A DNA stretch of 64,000 bases from DATKRB01 sp035532415 (GTDB lineage Bacteria > Actinomycetota > Acidimicrobiia > Acidimicrobiales > RAAP-2), in contig DATKRB010000073.1 in assembly GCA_035532415.1 (NCBI GenBank), forward strand, positions 1 to 64,000. The letters are read 5' to 3'. The notes below the pieces were generated by a model. It was not told where the DNA came from. It did not search any database and saw only the letters and a list, made by a program, of their open reading frames with translations. How positions within the stretch are numbered: the stretch's first letter is position 1; every line of letters begins with the position of its first letter. Below are positions 8,605-17,797 of the stretch, one piece after another. The position numbers and the translations under genes are program-made.

Positions 8605-10791
8605 CTATGGAACGGTCACCGGAGACGGGGCGGAGGCCGGCCCGGTCCCGGCACTGTTGGTCGCAGTCACCGTCACGGTGTAAGTACCCGACGCGACACT
8701 CGGGACCTGGCAGGTCAACGCCCCGGTCGTGCTGCACGACCCTCCGGCGCTGATCGTCGCCGTGTAACCGGTGATGGGCGCGCCGCCGGTGCTGGCCGGT
8801 GGCGACCAGGTGACGGTGACCGTGTGCCCGGACGCCGTTCCGCTCGTGCTCGTCGGTGCCCCCGGCGCCGTGACCGCCGTGTTGCACACGGTGACGTTGA
8901 CGTCGGAGCCCACGGGGATGTTGGGTGCCCCGGACCCCGGGTTCTGGCTGACCACCGTCCCGCTCAGGCTCGGCTGGCAGCTCGTCGTGGTCGTGACGAC
9001 CGGATTGAGCTGGGCTCCCGAGATGGCGTTGGTGGCCTGCGCCTGGGTCTGGCCGACCACACCGGGGACGGACGCGCACGCCCCGGAGGAGACGACCAGG
9101 TTGACGGTCGTCCCCGGGGGCTGCTGGGTCCCGACGGCCGGGCTGGTGGAGATCACCTGGCCACTCGGGACGCTGTTGGTCGAGCACGCCGTGGAGCTGG
9201 CACCGACGGTCAGGGTCGCTGCCTGGATCTTGCTCCCCGCCTGGGCCGGGCTCAACCCCGAGACGTCCGGAACCGCGACCGAGGTCGGCGAGGTCGCCAC
9301 GGTCAGGTGCACGTAGGTCCCGGTCCGGGCCGAGGTGTTCGGTCCCGGGTTCTGGGTCAGGACGGTCCCCGCGGCCTCGGTGCTCGCCACCTGCTTGTCG
9401 ACGTGAGAGTTCAACTTGACCTGGAAGAGGTTCGCCTCCGCGACGGCCAGCTGCTGCCCGATGACGCTCGGGACGTTCACCAGCGCCCTCCCCGAGCTGA
9501 CCACCAGGTCGACCTTCTGTCCCTTGTCGATGCTCGACCCCACGGAGGGATCGGTGGAGATCACCACGCCGTCGGGCCTGTCGCTCGACCTCAGGGTGGT
9601 CCTGCCGACGACCAGGCCCTTCGCCTGCAGCGTCGACTCGGCCACCGCCACCTTCTGCCCGACCACGTCGGGGACGGCGACGCGGTTCCCCCCGAGATAG
9701 CCCAGGGACCGCAACAGGAACACGGCGACCACCGCCAAAGCCACCAGCAGCACCCCGAGGGCCACCAGCAACCGCCGGTTCCGGCGGCGTCGTGCCTCGT
9801 CCTCGGACATCTCGGGAGGCGCGGCACCGTCCAGGACGGGGACCGCCTGGGTCAGCCCGGTGGCGACACCGGTGGCAAACCCGGTGGCACCGATCATGCG
9901 GGTGGTCCCGAGCCCGGTCTGGGCCATCGTCACCGCAGGGTCGCCGGCCAGCACGGGACGGCCGTCGGCGAAACGGAGGAGGTCGGCCCGGAGCTCCTCG
10001 GCGGTGGCGTATCGCTGGTCGGGCGACTTGGCCATCGCCTTCATGATCACGGACTCGAGCGCCACGGGGATCTGCGGGTTCAGCTCACGCAACCTGGGCG
10101 GCTGGTCACGGACGTGCTTGGAGGCGACCGCTACCGGTGAGTCCCCCACGAACGGGGTGCGCCCGGCCACCATCTCGAAGAGCACCACCCCGAGCGAGTA
10201 GAGGTCACTGCGGGCGTCCACGCCGATCCCCTCGGCCTGCTCGGGCGAGAAGTACGCGGCGGTGCCCATCACCGCGCCGGTCTGGGTGAGGCTCTCCTCG
10301 GTGTTGATCGCCCGGGCGATGCCGAAGTCGGTGACCTTCACCTGGCCGTCCTCGGTGATGAGGACGTTCCCGGGCTTCACGTCGCGGTGGACCACCCCGT
10401 GCCGGTGGGCGTAGGAGAGGGCGGCGGCCACGTGGGCGCCGATCCCCGCCGCCCGGGCCGGGGCCAGCGAGCCCGATGCCCGGAGGAGGGCCGACAGCGG
10501 CCGGCCGTCGATGAACTCCATCACGATGAAGTAGGTGCCGTCGTCCTCCCCCCAGTCGAAGACGGGGACGATGTTGGGGTGGGAGAGGTTGGCCGCCGCC
10601 TGGGCCTCTCGCCGGAACCGCTCCACGAACGCCCGGTCGACCGACAGCTCGGGGAAGAGGACCTTCAGGGCGACGGGACGGTCGAGGAGCCGATCGCGGG
10701 CGCGGTAGACCTGCGCCATCCCGCCGCGGGCGATCAGGTGCGTCAGCTCGTACCGCCCGGAGAAGACGCGCGGGGTCTGGACCGGTTCCAT
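8605..10791 (-). CDS. pknB: PknB-type Ser/Thr protein kinase, four PASTA domains and C-terminal FN3
   Basis: The 728-residue receptor kinase senses cell-wall fragments and phosphorylates growth and division proteins. The kinase domain (13-275) has ARGGMAQVY, Lys43, HRDVKPGN (135-142) and DFG (155-157), and a Thr-rich activation loop ESLTQTGAVMGT. A Thr/Gly-rich juxtamembrane segment leads to one membrane helix (341-360). Outside are four PASTA repeats (about 371-434, 437-500, 504-570, 573-637). Residues 641-728 form a fibronectin type III domain (APGAPTST..VTVTWSPP..ITGYTATI), which is not part of canonical PknB. PASTA 3 and 4 contain extra Cys pairs, possibly disulfides. It lies downstream of pbpA in the signalling cluster. 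Confidence 0.95.
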   Translation of the reverse strand: MEPVQTPRVFSGRYELTHLIARGGMAQVYRARDRLLDRPVALKVLFPELSVDRAFVERFRREAQAAANLSHPNIVPVFDWGEDDGTYFIVMEFIDGRPLSALLRASGSLAPARAAGIGAHVAAALSYAHRHGVVHRDVKPGNVLITEDGQVKVTDFGIARAINTEESLTQTGAVMGTAAYFSPEQAEGIGVDARSDLYSLGVVLFEMVAGRTPFVGDSPVAVASKHVRDQPPRLRELNPQIPVALESVIMKAMAKSPDQRYATAEELRADLLRFADGRPVLAGDPAVTMAQTGLGTTRMIGATGFATGVATGLTQAVPVLDGAAPPEMSEDEARRRRNRRLLVALGVLLVALAVVAVFLLRSLGYLGGNRVAVPDVVGQKVAVAESTLQAKGLVVGRTTLRSSDRPDGVVISTDPSVGSSIDKGQKVDLVVSSGRALVNVPSVIGQQLAVAEANLFQVKLNSHVDKQVASTEAAGTVLTQNPGPNTSARTGTYVHLTVATSPTSVAVPDVSGLSPAQAGSKIQAATLTVGASSTACSTNSVPSGQVISTSPAVGTQQPPGTTVNLVVSSGACASVPGVVGQTQAQATNAISGAQLNPVVTTTTSCQPSLSGTVVSQNPGSGAPNIPVGSDVNVTVCNTAVTAPGAPTSTSGTASGHTVTVTWSPPASTGGAPITGYTATISAGGSCSTTGALTCQVPSVASGTYTVTVTATNSAGTGPASAPSPVTVP

Positions 10792-10891
10792 GCCGGTCAG
10801 AGCCTACGCTGCGCCCGCTCGGCGGCCGTGCCACCGAGAGCGCCTGATCGGGGCCTCTTCGCCAGCGCGCACCGGCGACCGCTCGACCCGA

Positions 10892-12424
10892 TCACGAGCC
10901 GGCCGCGTGGGCCAACGCGGCGGACAGCACGGCGTTCATGATCGGCCCGGCGATGCCGGCGCCGTCACTCGTCTGGCTCTGCTTGGGCACCACCACGGCG
11001 ACGGCGACCACCGGGCTGTCGGCCGGCGCGAAGCCGATCATCCAGTCGACGTTGGCCGACGCCGGGGGGGCCGTCGCGCTGGTCTGCGCAGTGCCGGTCT
11101 TGACCGCCACGTTCAACGACGGCGAGAAGCCGACGCCGGCCGCGGTTCCTCCGGGCTTGGCCACCGACTGCATGAGGGAGGTCACCTGGGCCGCGGTCCG
11201 GGCACTGACCGCCCGCTGGTAGACGCTCGGCGTGTAGGACTTGACCAGGGTGCCGTCCGACTGTCGGATCTGCGCCATCACGTGGGGCACCATCACGACC
11301 CCCCCGTTGGCGATGCCGGCGGCGATCATCGCGTTCTGCAGGGCCGTGGCCTGCACGTCGAACTGGCCGATGGAGGAATAGGCGAGGAACGCCTGGTTGG
11401 CGGTGAGCTGGGCCGCCGCCGGGAAGGCCGACGGGACGACGCCGGGCAGGTCGATCGGGGGCACCGAGTTGTACCCGAAGAGGGCGGCCTGCCGGCTGAG
11501 AAGGTCTCCGCCCAGCTGGATCCCCAATTCCCCGTACCCCGGGTCGCACGAGGCGGGCAGCATCTGCACCATCGTCCCCCCGCAGGGGATGCTGTTGGTG
11601 ACGTCGGTGCCCTCGTTGCAGAGCTGCTTGTCCGAATTGGGCAGCTTCAGGCAGGAATTCTGCGGGTCGGAGGGGTAGCTGAAATCGATCAGGCCGGGCT
11701 TGAGGTCGTACACGGCGGCGCTCGTGACCACCTTGGAGGTCGACCCGGGAAAGAACCGGGCTTGGGTGGCGAGGGAGACCAGGGGCACGAAACCCTCGCC
11801 GTCGGGTTGGAGGTACGTGTAGCGGGCCGCGTCCTGGGTCGCGGCGTCGGGCGAGGCCAGGGGGTTCGGATCGAAATTCGGGTTGGAGTACATCGCCAGC
11901 ACCGCACCGGTCCGCGGGTCGAGGGCGACCACCGCTGCATCCTTGTTGGCCGAGGGAATCCGCGCCACTGCCTGCTGGGCCACCTGCTGGAGATAGGGCT
12001 GGAGCGTGACGGTGACGTTGTCGGCCGTCTTCGGCGCCGGGGAGAGCAACTGCGAGAGTGAGCGCGCCGGCTGGGAATGGGCCACGAGATAGCCGTTGTA
12101 CTGGTACTCGACCCCGGAGGTCCCGTACAGGATGGACGAATAGCCGACCACGTCCGAGTACAGCGAGGCCGCAGCGCCGCCCGGGTAGACGCGCTGGTAG
12201 TGGTACGAACCGGCGGTTGCCGTCACCGATCTCGCCAGGACGCTCCCGTCCGCGGCGAGGATGTCCCCCCGTTGGTTGTCGTACCGGTCGACGAGGGTGC
12301 GCGGGTTGTCGGAGGACTTGTTGAGCGCCGGGGCCTGCCTGAACTGAATGTTGACCAGCTGGACCAACACCAAGGTGAAGCACAGGATCATCACCAGCCC
12401 GAGCCAACGGACCCGGCGGCCCAT
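10892..12424 (-). CDS. pbpA: Class B penicillin-binding protein (PbpA-like transpeptidase)
   Basis: The 510-residue protein has an N-terminal membrane anchor (about 7-26), a dimerisation/pedestal region and a transpeptidase domain that cross-links peptidoglycan. The active-site serine is Ser228 in PGSTSK (SxxK 228-231) and the KTGTA motif is at 442-446. The second motif, SxN in most PBPs (SCN in mycobacterial PbpA), reads Ser292-Cys-Asp294. Cysteines at 258, 269, 281 and 293 may form disulfides. It sits between pstP and pknB; the usual RodA/FtsW partner gene is missing in front of it, with only 58 bp separating it from pstP. Confidence 0.93.
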   Translation of the reverse strand: MGRRVRWLGLVMILCFTLVLVQLVNIQFRQAPALNKSSDNPRTLVDRYDNQRGDILAADGSVLARSVTATAGSYHYQRVYPGGAAASLYSDVVGYSSILYGTSGVEYQYNGYLVAHSQPARSLSQLLSPAPKTADNVTVTLQPYLQQVAQQAVARIPSANKDAAVVALDPRTGAVLAMYSNPNFDPNPLASPDAATQDAARYTYLQPDGEGFVPLVSLATQARFFPGSTSKVVTSAAVYDLKPGLIDFSYPSDPQNSCLKLPNSDKQLCNEGTDVTNSIPCGGTMVQMLPASCDPGYGELGIQLGGDLLSRQAALFGYNSVPPIDLPGVVPSAFPAAAQLTANQAFLAYSSIGQFDVQATALQNAMIAAGIANGGVVMVPHVMAQIRQSDGTLVKSYTPSVYQRAVSARTAAQVTSLMQSVAKPGGTAAGVGFSPSLNVAVKTGTAQTSATAPPASANVDWMIGFAPADSPVVAVAVVVPKQSQTSDGAGIAGPIMNAVLSAALAHAAGS

Positions 12425-12482
12425 CAGAGATCCCCTCTCTCGGTGGGCCGGCCGGCGAGCCGGGGTCGGTCGGCGAACCGGC

Positions 12483-14027
12483 TCACACCACCGCCCTGGT
12501 GGCCGCCCCCGGCATATGGAAGGCCGTGACCGGGGTGGGCGGAGCCGTGGTCGACGGGACCGTGGTGGTCGACGGGACCGTGGTCGACGGGACCGTGGTG
12601 GGCGGCGGGACCGTCGTCGGGGGGTTGTTGATCAGTTGTTGAGCGAAGAACTCCTGCTGGAGCGTGGCCACGTAGTGGCGGGCGGCCTTCAGCGACGGCT
12701 CCTCCACCCCGCTCTTCAGGCTCCGGAGATGGATCGCGAGGACGCCGGAGGTCTTGACGCCGGTCCGATCCACCACCTTCGGATCGAACCCCAACAGGCC
12801 ACCCGGTCTCCCCTGGTAGACCACCAGCTCACCGTTCTGGGTGGTGACGTACCAGTTGTCCGTGGCATACCAGCGGACGAGGAAGTACCCCGCTGCGACC
12901 ACCGCGGCGAGCAGGATGGCGAACCCGACCACTCTGAAGGTGATCCGGCGAGGGACGCCGAGCCGTCGGCGTCGCTCGCTGCGGGTCTCCGTCCGGACCG
13001 GAGGGGCACGCCTCGGGACCGGCGGGGCTCCGTCTTCGGCCGGCGATTGGGCCGGCGATTGGGCCGGCGGGGCGGCCGTCGGCGGGGCGGCCGGCAGCTC
13101 CCCTCCCCCGCCAGCCGGATCGGCTGCGCCCGACACCGACGGCGTCATCCCCGTCAGACCCGGGTCGGTCCCCACGACGACCGTTCCCGCCGAGACGGCT
13201 CCCACGCCCGCCGCCAGGCCCGTTGCGGTGGCCGCGGCCGGCAACCCCTTACCGCCGGACCCCCGCCGTGGTTCGATCACGTCCGTCGTCGCCACGTCGT
13301 CGTCACCGACCAGCACATCAACGACGAGGACGGTGATGTTGTCGTTCCCGCCGCTGTCGTTGGCCGCCCGCACCAGTTGCTCCGCCACCACCGCGGGGTC
13401 GGGGACCGAGGCCAGCACCTGGGCGATCTGGGGCTCGGGTACCTCGTTGGTCAGGCCGTCACTGCAGAGGAGGAGCCGGTCACCGGTCCGCAGGTGGAGC
13501 TCCCAGAGGTCCACTTCCACACCCGAGGAGACGCCCAGGGCCCTCGTCAGGATGTGACGGTGGGGATGCACGGCTGCTTCGGCCTCGGTCAGTTCCCCGT
13601 AGTGCACCTTCTCCTCGGCGAGGCTGTGGTCGACCGTGATCTGGGTGAGGCGGCCGGCCGTGTACAGGTAGGCGCGCGAGTCGCCCACGTTTGCCAGCGC
13701 GACCATGTCGCGGCCGTCGCCCCCGACGACCAGGGCGGCCGCCGTCAGGGTGGTCCCCATGCCCCGGAGATCGTTTCGGGCCTGACTCTGCGACCAGACC
13801 GCTGCGTTGGCCTCGCTGACCGCCCGTTCGAGGGCGTCGGTGGAGGACTGCCGGGCGAAGACCGTCCGCAGCGTGTCGACCGCCACCTTGGCCGCCACCT
13901 CCCCGCCGACGTGACCGCCCATGCCGTCGGCGACGGCAAAGAGGTTCGGGGTCCGAAGGGCCAGGTCCTGGTTGACACTCCGCACCCGGCCGACGTCAGA
14001 AGCCGCCCCCGACCGGACCACCGTCAT
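12483..14027 (-). CDS. pstP: PP2C-type Ser/Thr protein phosphatase (PstP)
   Basis: Residues 5-238 form a PPM/PP2C phosphatase with the metal-binding acidic motifs ADGMGGH (33-39), GDSRAY (115-120), LCSDGLTNEV (188-196) and GGNDNITV (226-233). It reverses PknB phosphorylation. A Pro/Ala-rich linker (240-350) carries a QSPAQSPA duplication. A membrane helix (364-384), a small external region and a Thr/Pro/Val-rich tail (about 480-505, TTVPSTT repeats) follow. The start overlaps the stop of fhaB by 4 bp. A tail this repetitive after a PstP core is uncommon. Confidence 0.94.
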   Translation of the reverse strand: MTVVRSGAASDVGRVRSVNQDLALRTPNLFAVADGMGGHVGGEVAAKVAVDTLRTVFARQSSTDALERAVSEANAAVWSQSQARNDLRGMGTTLTAAALVVGGDGRDMVALANVGDSRAYLYTAGRLTQITVDHSLAEEKVHYGELTEAEAAVHPHRHILTRALGVSSGVEVDLWELHLRTGDRLLLCSDGLTNEVPEPQIAQVLASVPDPAVVAEQLVRAANDSGGNDNITVLVVDVLVGDDDVATTDVIEPRRGSGGKGLPAAATATGLAAGVGAVSAGTVVVGTDPGLTGMTPSVSGAADPAGGGGELPAAPPTAAPPAQSPAQSPAEDGAPPVPRRAPPVRTETRSERRRRLGVPRRITFRVVGFAILLAAVVAAGYFLVRWYATDNWYVTTQNGELVVYQGRPGGLLGFDPKVVDRTGVKTSGVLAIHLRSLKSGVEEPSLKAARHYVATLQQEFFAQQLINNPPTTVPPPTTVPSTTVPSTTTVPSTTAPPTPVTAFHMPGAATRAVV

Positions 14028-14542
14028 CGGCTGACCTCAAAGACGGTCGCCCCCACCTGCAGGAGATCTCCGCGTCCGAGGCGCATCGCCTGGGTGATCC
14101 GCTCGGAATTCACGAAGGTCCCGTTGGTGGACCCGAGGTCCTCCACCCAGAGCTGGTCCCCCCGGCGGAAGAGCCGCGCGTGAAGGGTGGAGCTGTAGAC
14201 GTCGTACGTCGTCGGGACTCCACAGCCGGGAGACCGACCGACGGTGAGCTCGTCGTCGAGGTCGAACGTCTGGCCGGCATGATCCGAGGGCTCGACCACC
14301 TCGAGGAAGAGCTGCTTGCGCCCCTTGGGGGAGGGGGCGGCCGGCGCCGCGAGGCTGTTCTGCCGCCTGCGCTCGCCCCGGGTCAGCCGGGCCCCCGCCG
14401 GTCTCACTTCCACCCAGACCGCCCGGATCACCCGGAGGAAGAAGAGGAAGATCAGGGCGAGGACCAGCCACTGAAGTGGTCGGAGGATCGCCGTGTAGTT
14501 CTGGGCAGCGACCAAAGGACGGAGGGAGCCTGTCCCGATCAC
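14024..14542 (-). CDS. fhaB: FHA-domain membrane protein (FhaB/FipA-like)
   Basis: The 172-residue protein has one membrane helix (about 22-38), a basic linker and a C-terminal FHA domain (about 96-171). The phosphothreonine-binding residues appear as VGRSPGC, SSTLHARL and DLGSTNGTFVN. FhaB recruits phosphorylated partners of PknB/PbpA to the division site. The start is the GTG whose last two bases begin the TGA of fhaA (GTGA overlap); the longer frame upstream only duplicates the fhaA region out of frame. Confidence 0.92.
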   Translation of the reverse strand: MIGTGSLRPLVAAQNYTAILRPLQWLVLALIFLFFLRVIRAVWVEVRPAGARLTRGERRRQNSLAAPAAPSPKGRKQLFLEVVEPSDHAGQTFDLDDELTVGRSPGCGVPTTYDVYSSTLHARLFRRGDQLWVEDLGSTNGTFVNSERITQAMRLGRGDLLQVGATVFEVSR

Positions 14543-15195
14543 GACATCTGGACGACGAGCGTGGTCGATCCCACCGTGATCTCGTCGCCGTTCGCAAGGT
14601 GTTGCTCGCGGACCGGAACTCCGTTCACCCGGGTGCCGTTCGTGGATCCGAGGTCGGACACCACCACCTCGTCGCCTGACCGGCGCACCTCGGCGTGGCG
14701 CCGGCTCACGTTGGGGTCGGAGAGGATGACGGCGCACTCGGGGAGCCGGCCGATGGTGATCGCCTCGGTGTCGAGCTCGACCCGGCCCCCGTCCGGCAGG
14801 ACCAGCTCGACGGAGGCCAACCCGCCCGGTCCCTCGAGGAACTCCGTGGTGACGGTGAACCGGCCGGCCCGGAGCCGTGTCCCCTCGAAGACCTGGACCT
14901 CTACCGGCCCGAGGAACGAGTAGTCCTCCATCGTCGCGTGCTCGCGGGCCGCGTCTCCCAGCTCGCGCGAGAGCGCGTCGACGAAATTGGCGAACCGGTC
15001 GACGTCGGCCGGGGCGAGCGTCACGGTGAAGACATTGGGCGCGATCAGACCCCGCACCCCCACTCGGCGGTGCAGATCCATCTCTCGCGTCAGCCTCCGG
15101 CCGATCTCCACCGGCTGGAGGCTGCTACGGAAGGGCTTGGCCAATGTACCCTCCACCAGACGCTCGAGGCGCTCCTCAAACTTCTGGAGTCCCAT
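14539..15195 (-). CDS. fhaA: DUF3662/FHA-domain protein (FhaA-like)
   Basis: The N-terminal DUF3662 domain begins MGLQKFEERLERLVEG and runs to about 115. The C-terminal FHA domain (about 140-215) has IGRLPEC, NVSRRHAEV and DLGSTNGTRVNG. In mycobacteria FhaA binds phosphorylated MviN and regulates peptidoglycan precursor export. The mycobacterial protein has a long disordered linker between the domains; here it is very short, giving 218 residues. First gene of the fhaA-fhaB-pstP-pbpA-pknB operon. The start at MGLQKF was chosen by homology over an upstream start 25 codons earlier. Confidence 0.92.
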   Translation of the reverse strand: MGLQKFEERLERLVEGTLAKPFRSSLQPVEIGRRLTREMDLHRRVGVRGLIAPNVFTVTLAPADVDRFANFVDALSRELGDAAREHATMEDYSFLGPVEVQVFEGTRLRAGRFTVTTEFLEGPGGLASVELVLPDGGRVELDTEAITIGRLPECAVILSDPNVSRRHAEVRRSGDEVVVSDLGSTNGTRVNGVPVREQHLANGDEITVGSTTLVVQMS

Positions 15196-15313
15196 GGTCC
15201 GGCCCAGACTACCGGCAGCAGGGCTGCTGGCAGGAGGCACCGCACCTCGTTCCCAGCTGACGATGGGCAAGTTAGCCCAATCCGCCGGCTCGACTAACCT
15301 TGGCCGGTCGCCC

Positions 15314-15400
<87 letters not shown>

Positions 15401-15661
15401 GGGGGTATGGACGCAACGGGCCCGCGTCCGCCCGAAAGCCCGGCCCTTGCGGCCGCACGGCGCGGGCGCCGGTCGCTCGAGGCTCGCCTCCCGGGCTCGA
15501 ACCCTGTGACCGCAGCCTCCGACGTGCGCATTGACGTCGGATGATGCAAAGTGAATCACGTAGCCGAATATCGTGTGCAATTGCGGCAAGCGGCCCCTGT
15601 CGAGCGGGCCGAGGGCACAGGCGCTCGATGGTCGGGCAATGGACCAACCGAGGAGGGGCTC
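15401..15661. other. Leader region between tRNA-Leu and the SDR gene
   Basis: A 6-bp hairpin (GGACGC at 15409 with GCGTCC at 15424) just after the tRNA may end its transcript. The rest presumably holds the promoter of the SDR gene, with a GAGGAGGGG ribosome site at about 15649-15657. No gene is recognisable. Confidence 0.4.
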
Positions 15662-16528
15662 ATGGGGATGTTCGACAGCAAGGTGATCTTCATCACCGGG
15701 GGAGGGGCCGGGCTCGGGCGAGAGTGCGCCCTGGCCTGGGCCGAAGAGGGCGGGACCATCGTGGTGAGTGATCTCGTGGAGAGACGGGCGATGGACGTGG
15801 CGAAGCAGATCACCGACAAGGGCGGCCAGGCCCTCGGCCTGAAGGTCGACGTGACCAGCGAGCCGGCGGTGGAGGCTGGGATCGAGGCGACGGTGGCCGC
15901 CTACGGTCGTGTCGACATCGTCTTCGCCAACGCGGGCAGGGCCCCGATCGGGTTCGGCGCCGTGCCCCTCGAGGACGTCACCGAGGCGGAGTGGGACGCC
16001 GTCAACGATGTCGTCTACAAGGGAGTGTTCTTCACCGGCAAGCACGCGGCCCGAGCGATGAAGGGTCGGGGGGGCGGCAACATCGTCGTGACCATCTCGG
16101 CCGGAGGACTGAACGCCTACCCGGGCTTCGGCCCGTACAACGCGGGAAAGGCCGGAGCGGTCGGTCTGGTCAAGTCGATGGCGTACGACTGGGGCCGCTA
16201 CGGAATTCGGGTGAACGCACTGGCGCCCACGCACGGGATGTCGCCGAACTTCGCCCTGCCGCCGGAGGCCGACGTGCTCGGGATCTCCTACGAGGAGGCG
16301 GCACTCGCCGAGAGTGGCGCCGAATGGGACTCCAACACCATGTTCCCCGGCCCGCTGAAGGTCAGCCGGCCGCCCAGCCTGCGGGACAACGCTGCGGTGG
16401 CGACCTTCCTGGCGTCAGACGGTTCGGCCTATATGTCGGGGATCACCATCCCCTCCTGCGATGGCGGCAGCTTCGCCCGGACGTCCATCCCCATCCCCGA
16501 GAGCTGGACCCTCGAGGACCAGGTGTAG
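15662..16528 (+). CDS. Short-chain dehydrogenase/reductase (SDR)
   Basis: A classical SDR of 288 residues. Cofactor motif TGGGAGLG at 12-19, NAG at 90-92, catalytic Ser146, Tyr159 and Lys163 (YxxxK). Asp37 after the second strand suggests NAD(H) preference. The C-terminus is extended beyond the usual PGG region by an insert at about 200-240 and ends with SCDGGS. ATG chosen because of the strong ribosome site 4 nt upstream. Substrate unknown. The neighbouring amidohydrolase and TetR regulator, both convergent, suggest a small catabolic locus. Confidence 0.9.
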   Translation: MGMFDSKVIFITGGGAGLGRECALAWAEEGGTIVVSDLVERRAMDVAKQITDKGGQALGLKVDVTSEPAVEAGIEATVAAYGRVDIVFANAGRAPIGFGAVPLEDVTEAEWDAVNDVVYKGVFFTGKHAARAMKGRGGGNIVVTISAGGLNAYPGFGPYNAGKAGAVGLVKSMAYDWGRYGIRVNALAPTHGMSPNFALPPEADVLGISYEEAALAESGAEWDSNTMFPGPLKVSRPPSLRDNAAVATFLASDGSAYMSGITIPSCDGGSFARTSIPIPESWTLEDQV

Positions 16529-16543
16529 GGGGGGAGCCGGCGA

Positions 16544-17737
16544 TCACGCCGGTTCGACGAGCGACAGCGCGTTGTCCCGCATCACCATCTTCTGCTCGGC
16601 CTCGGGCATGCCGGCCACGAACTTGCGGAAGTCGCCGGGCTGGGCGACGCCCTCCGGATGCGGCCAGTCGGATCCGAACAGGACCCGGTCGGGGCCGATC
16701 AGACCGGCGAGCGCCTCGACGTCCTCCTCGGGGAATGGCGCGACATAGCAGTGCTGCTTGAAGACGTCGGACGGCACGCCGACCAGCTCGCCGTCAAATG
16801 TCGTCACCCGGCGCTCGACCAGATTGGAGCCGGCGTGGTCGAGCTCGTGCATGCAGTAGCCGACCCACGCGGCGCCGACCTCGATGCTGGCGGCCCGGAT
16901 GTTCGGGAAACGGTTGAACAGCCCGCCGAGCGTCATCGCCATCAGCGAGTCCATCACCGGGCGATGGAACGGCAACAGGGCACCCATCAGCATCTGGGTG
17001 TGCATCTGGTTGGTGACGGGCGGCTTGCCCCATGCCTCCCGGTACGCCTGCGCGTACGCGTGCGGGACGCCGCCGTAGGCGTGAAAGATGACGGTGAGGC
17101 TCTCGTCGTTGACGCGCTTCCAGAACGGGTCGAAGTACGAATCGGCCGGCGAGCGTCCGTACCACGGGCCGGGCGTCATCGTCACCAGCCGCGTGCCTTT
17201 CTGTATGGCCCACTCGAGCTCCTCGAGGGAGCGCTGCACGTCGGCCATCGGGATCACCGGCGGCGAGTAGATCCGGTTGCGGTAGTTGAAGCCCCAGTCC
17301 TCGTCGACCCAGGCGTTGAACGCGTGGAACAGGTCGTACAGCATGTCCCAGTCGTTGACGAGCTGGTGCTCCACGCTGTAGCCGATCGTCGGGTAGATGA
17401 ACATCCGCTCGAGGTTCTGCTCGTCCATGCAGGCCAGACGCTCCTCGCGGTGCATGTAGGCCGGATCCAACGGAACGAGCTCGCCGTAGCGCGGCCCGGT
17501 CGGCTGCTCGCCCTTCTCGAGCGCCTTCAACGTCTCGTGGAACGCGCCGGGCCTGGCAATGGGGTTGAAGGTGGGGTTGCCCGTGCCGCCGACGAACTGG
17601 CCTCCGAACAGGAGGCGCTTCTTCTTCCCCTGCTCCATCCACTGCACGAAGCTCTTCACCCGCTGGTTGCCATGCCGGTAGAAGGCGTCCGGCGCCTCGT
17701 AAAAGTGGTTGTCGGCGTCGACGTACTGGTAATTCAC
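16544..17737 (-). CDS. Amidohydrolase family (amidohydrolase 2) metal-dependent hydrolase
   Basis: The 397-residue TIM-barrel protein begins NYQYVDADNHFYE, the first metal-site strand of amidohydrolase 2 enzymes. Near the end it has LFGSDWPHPEG with the conserved Asp. Such enzymes decarboxylate or hydrolyse ring-cleavage intermediates of aromatic or steroid catabolism. GTG start chosen because a GAGGGAGG ribosome site lies immediately upstream; an in-frame TTG 5 codons earlier would overlap that site. A TetR regulator gene lies 60 bp upstream on the same strand. The SDR converges 15 bp away. Confidence 0.87.
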   Translation of the reverse strand: MNYQYVDADNHFYEAPDAFYRHGNQRVKSFVQWMEQGKKKRLLFGGQFVGGTGNPTFNPIARPGAFHETLKALEKGEQPTGPRYGELVPLDPAYMHREERLACMDEQNLERMFIYPTIGYSVEHQLVNDWDMLYDLFHAFNAWVDEDWGFNYRNRIYSPPVIPMADVQRSLEELEWAIQKGTRLVTMTPGPWYGRSPADSYFDPFWKRVNDESLTVIFHAYGGVPHAYAQAYREAWGKPPVTNQMHTQMLMGALLPFHRPVMDSLMAMTLGGLFNRFPNIRAASIEVGAAWVGYCMHELDHAGSNLVERRVTTFDGELVGVPSDVFKQHCYVAPFPEEDVEALAGLIGPDRVLFGSDWPHPEGVAQPGDFRKFVAGMPEAEQKMVMRDNALSLVEPA

Positions 17738-17797
17738 GGCATCCTCCCTCAACGAATTTCACACAGTGTACGAAAATCCGGGGGCCGAGCGCAACGG

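Noticed and set aside
12348..14183. 611-codon plus-strand frame opposite pstP
   Set aside because: It mirrors the pstP reading frame in GC-rich DNA, is Arg/Gly/His-rich, and pstP has full family motifs.
15480..15510. GGGTTCGAGCCC on the minus strand, like a tRNA T arm
   Set aside because: No matching acceptor, D or anticodon stems around it; the T stem itself does not pair.
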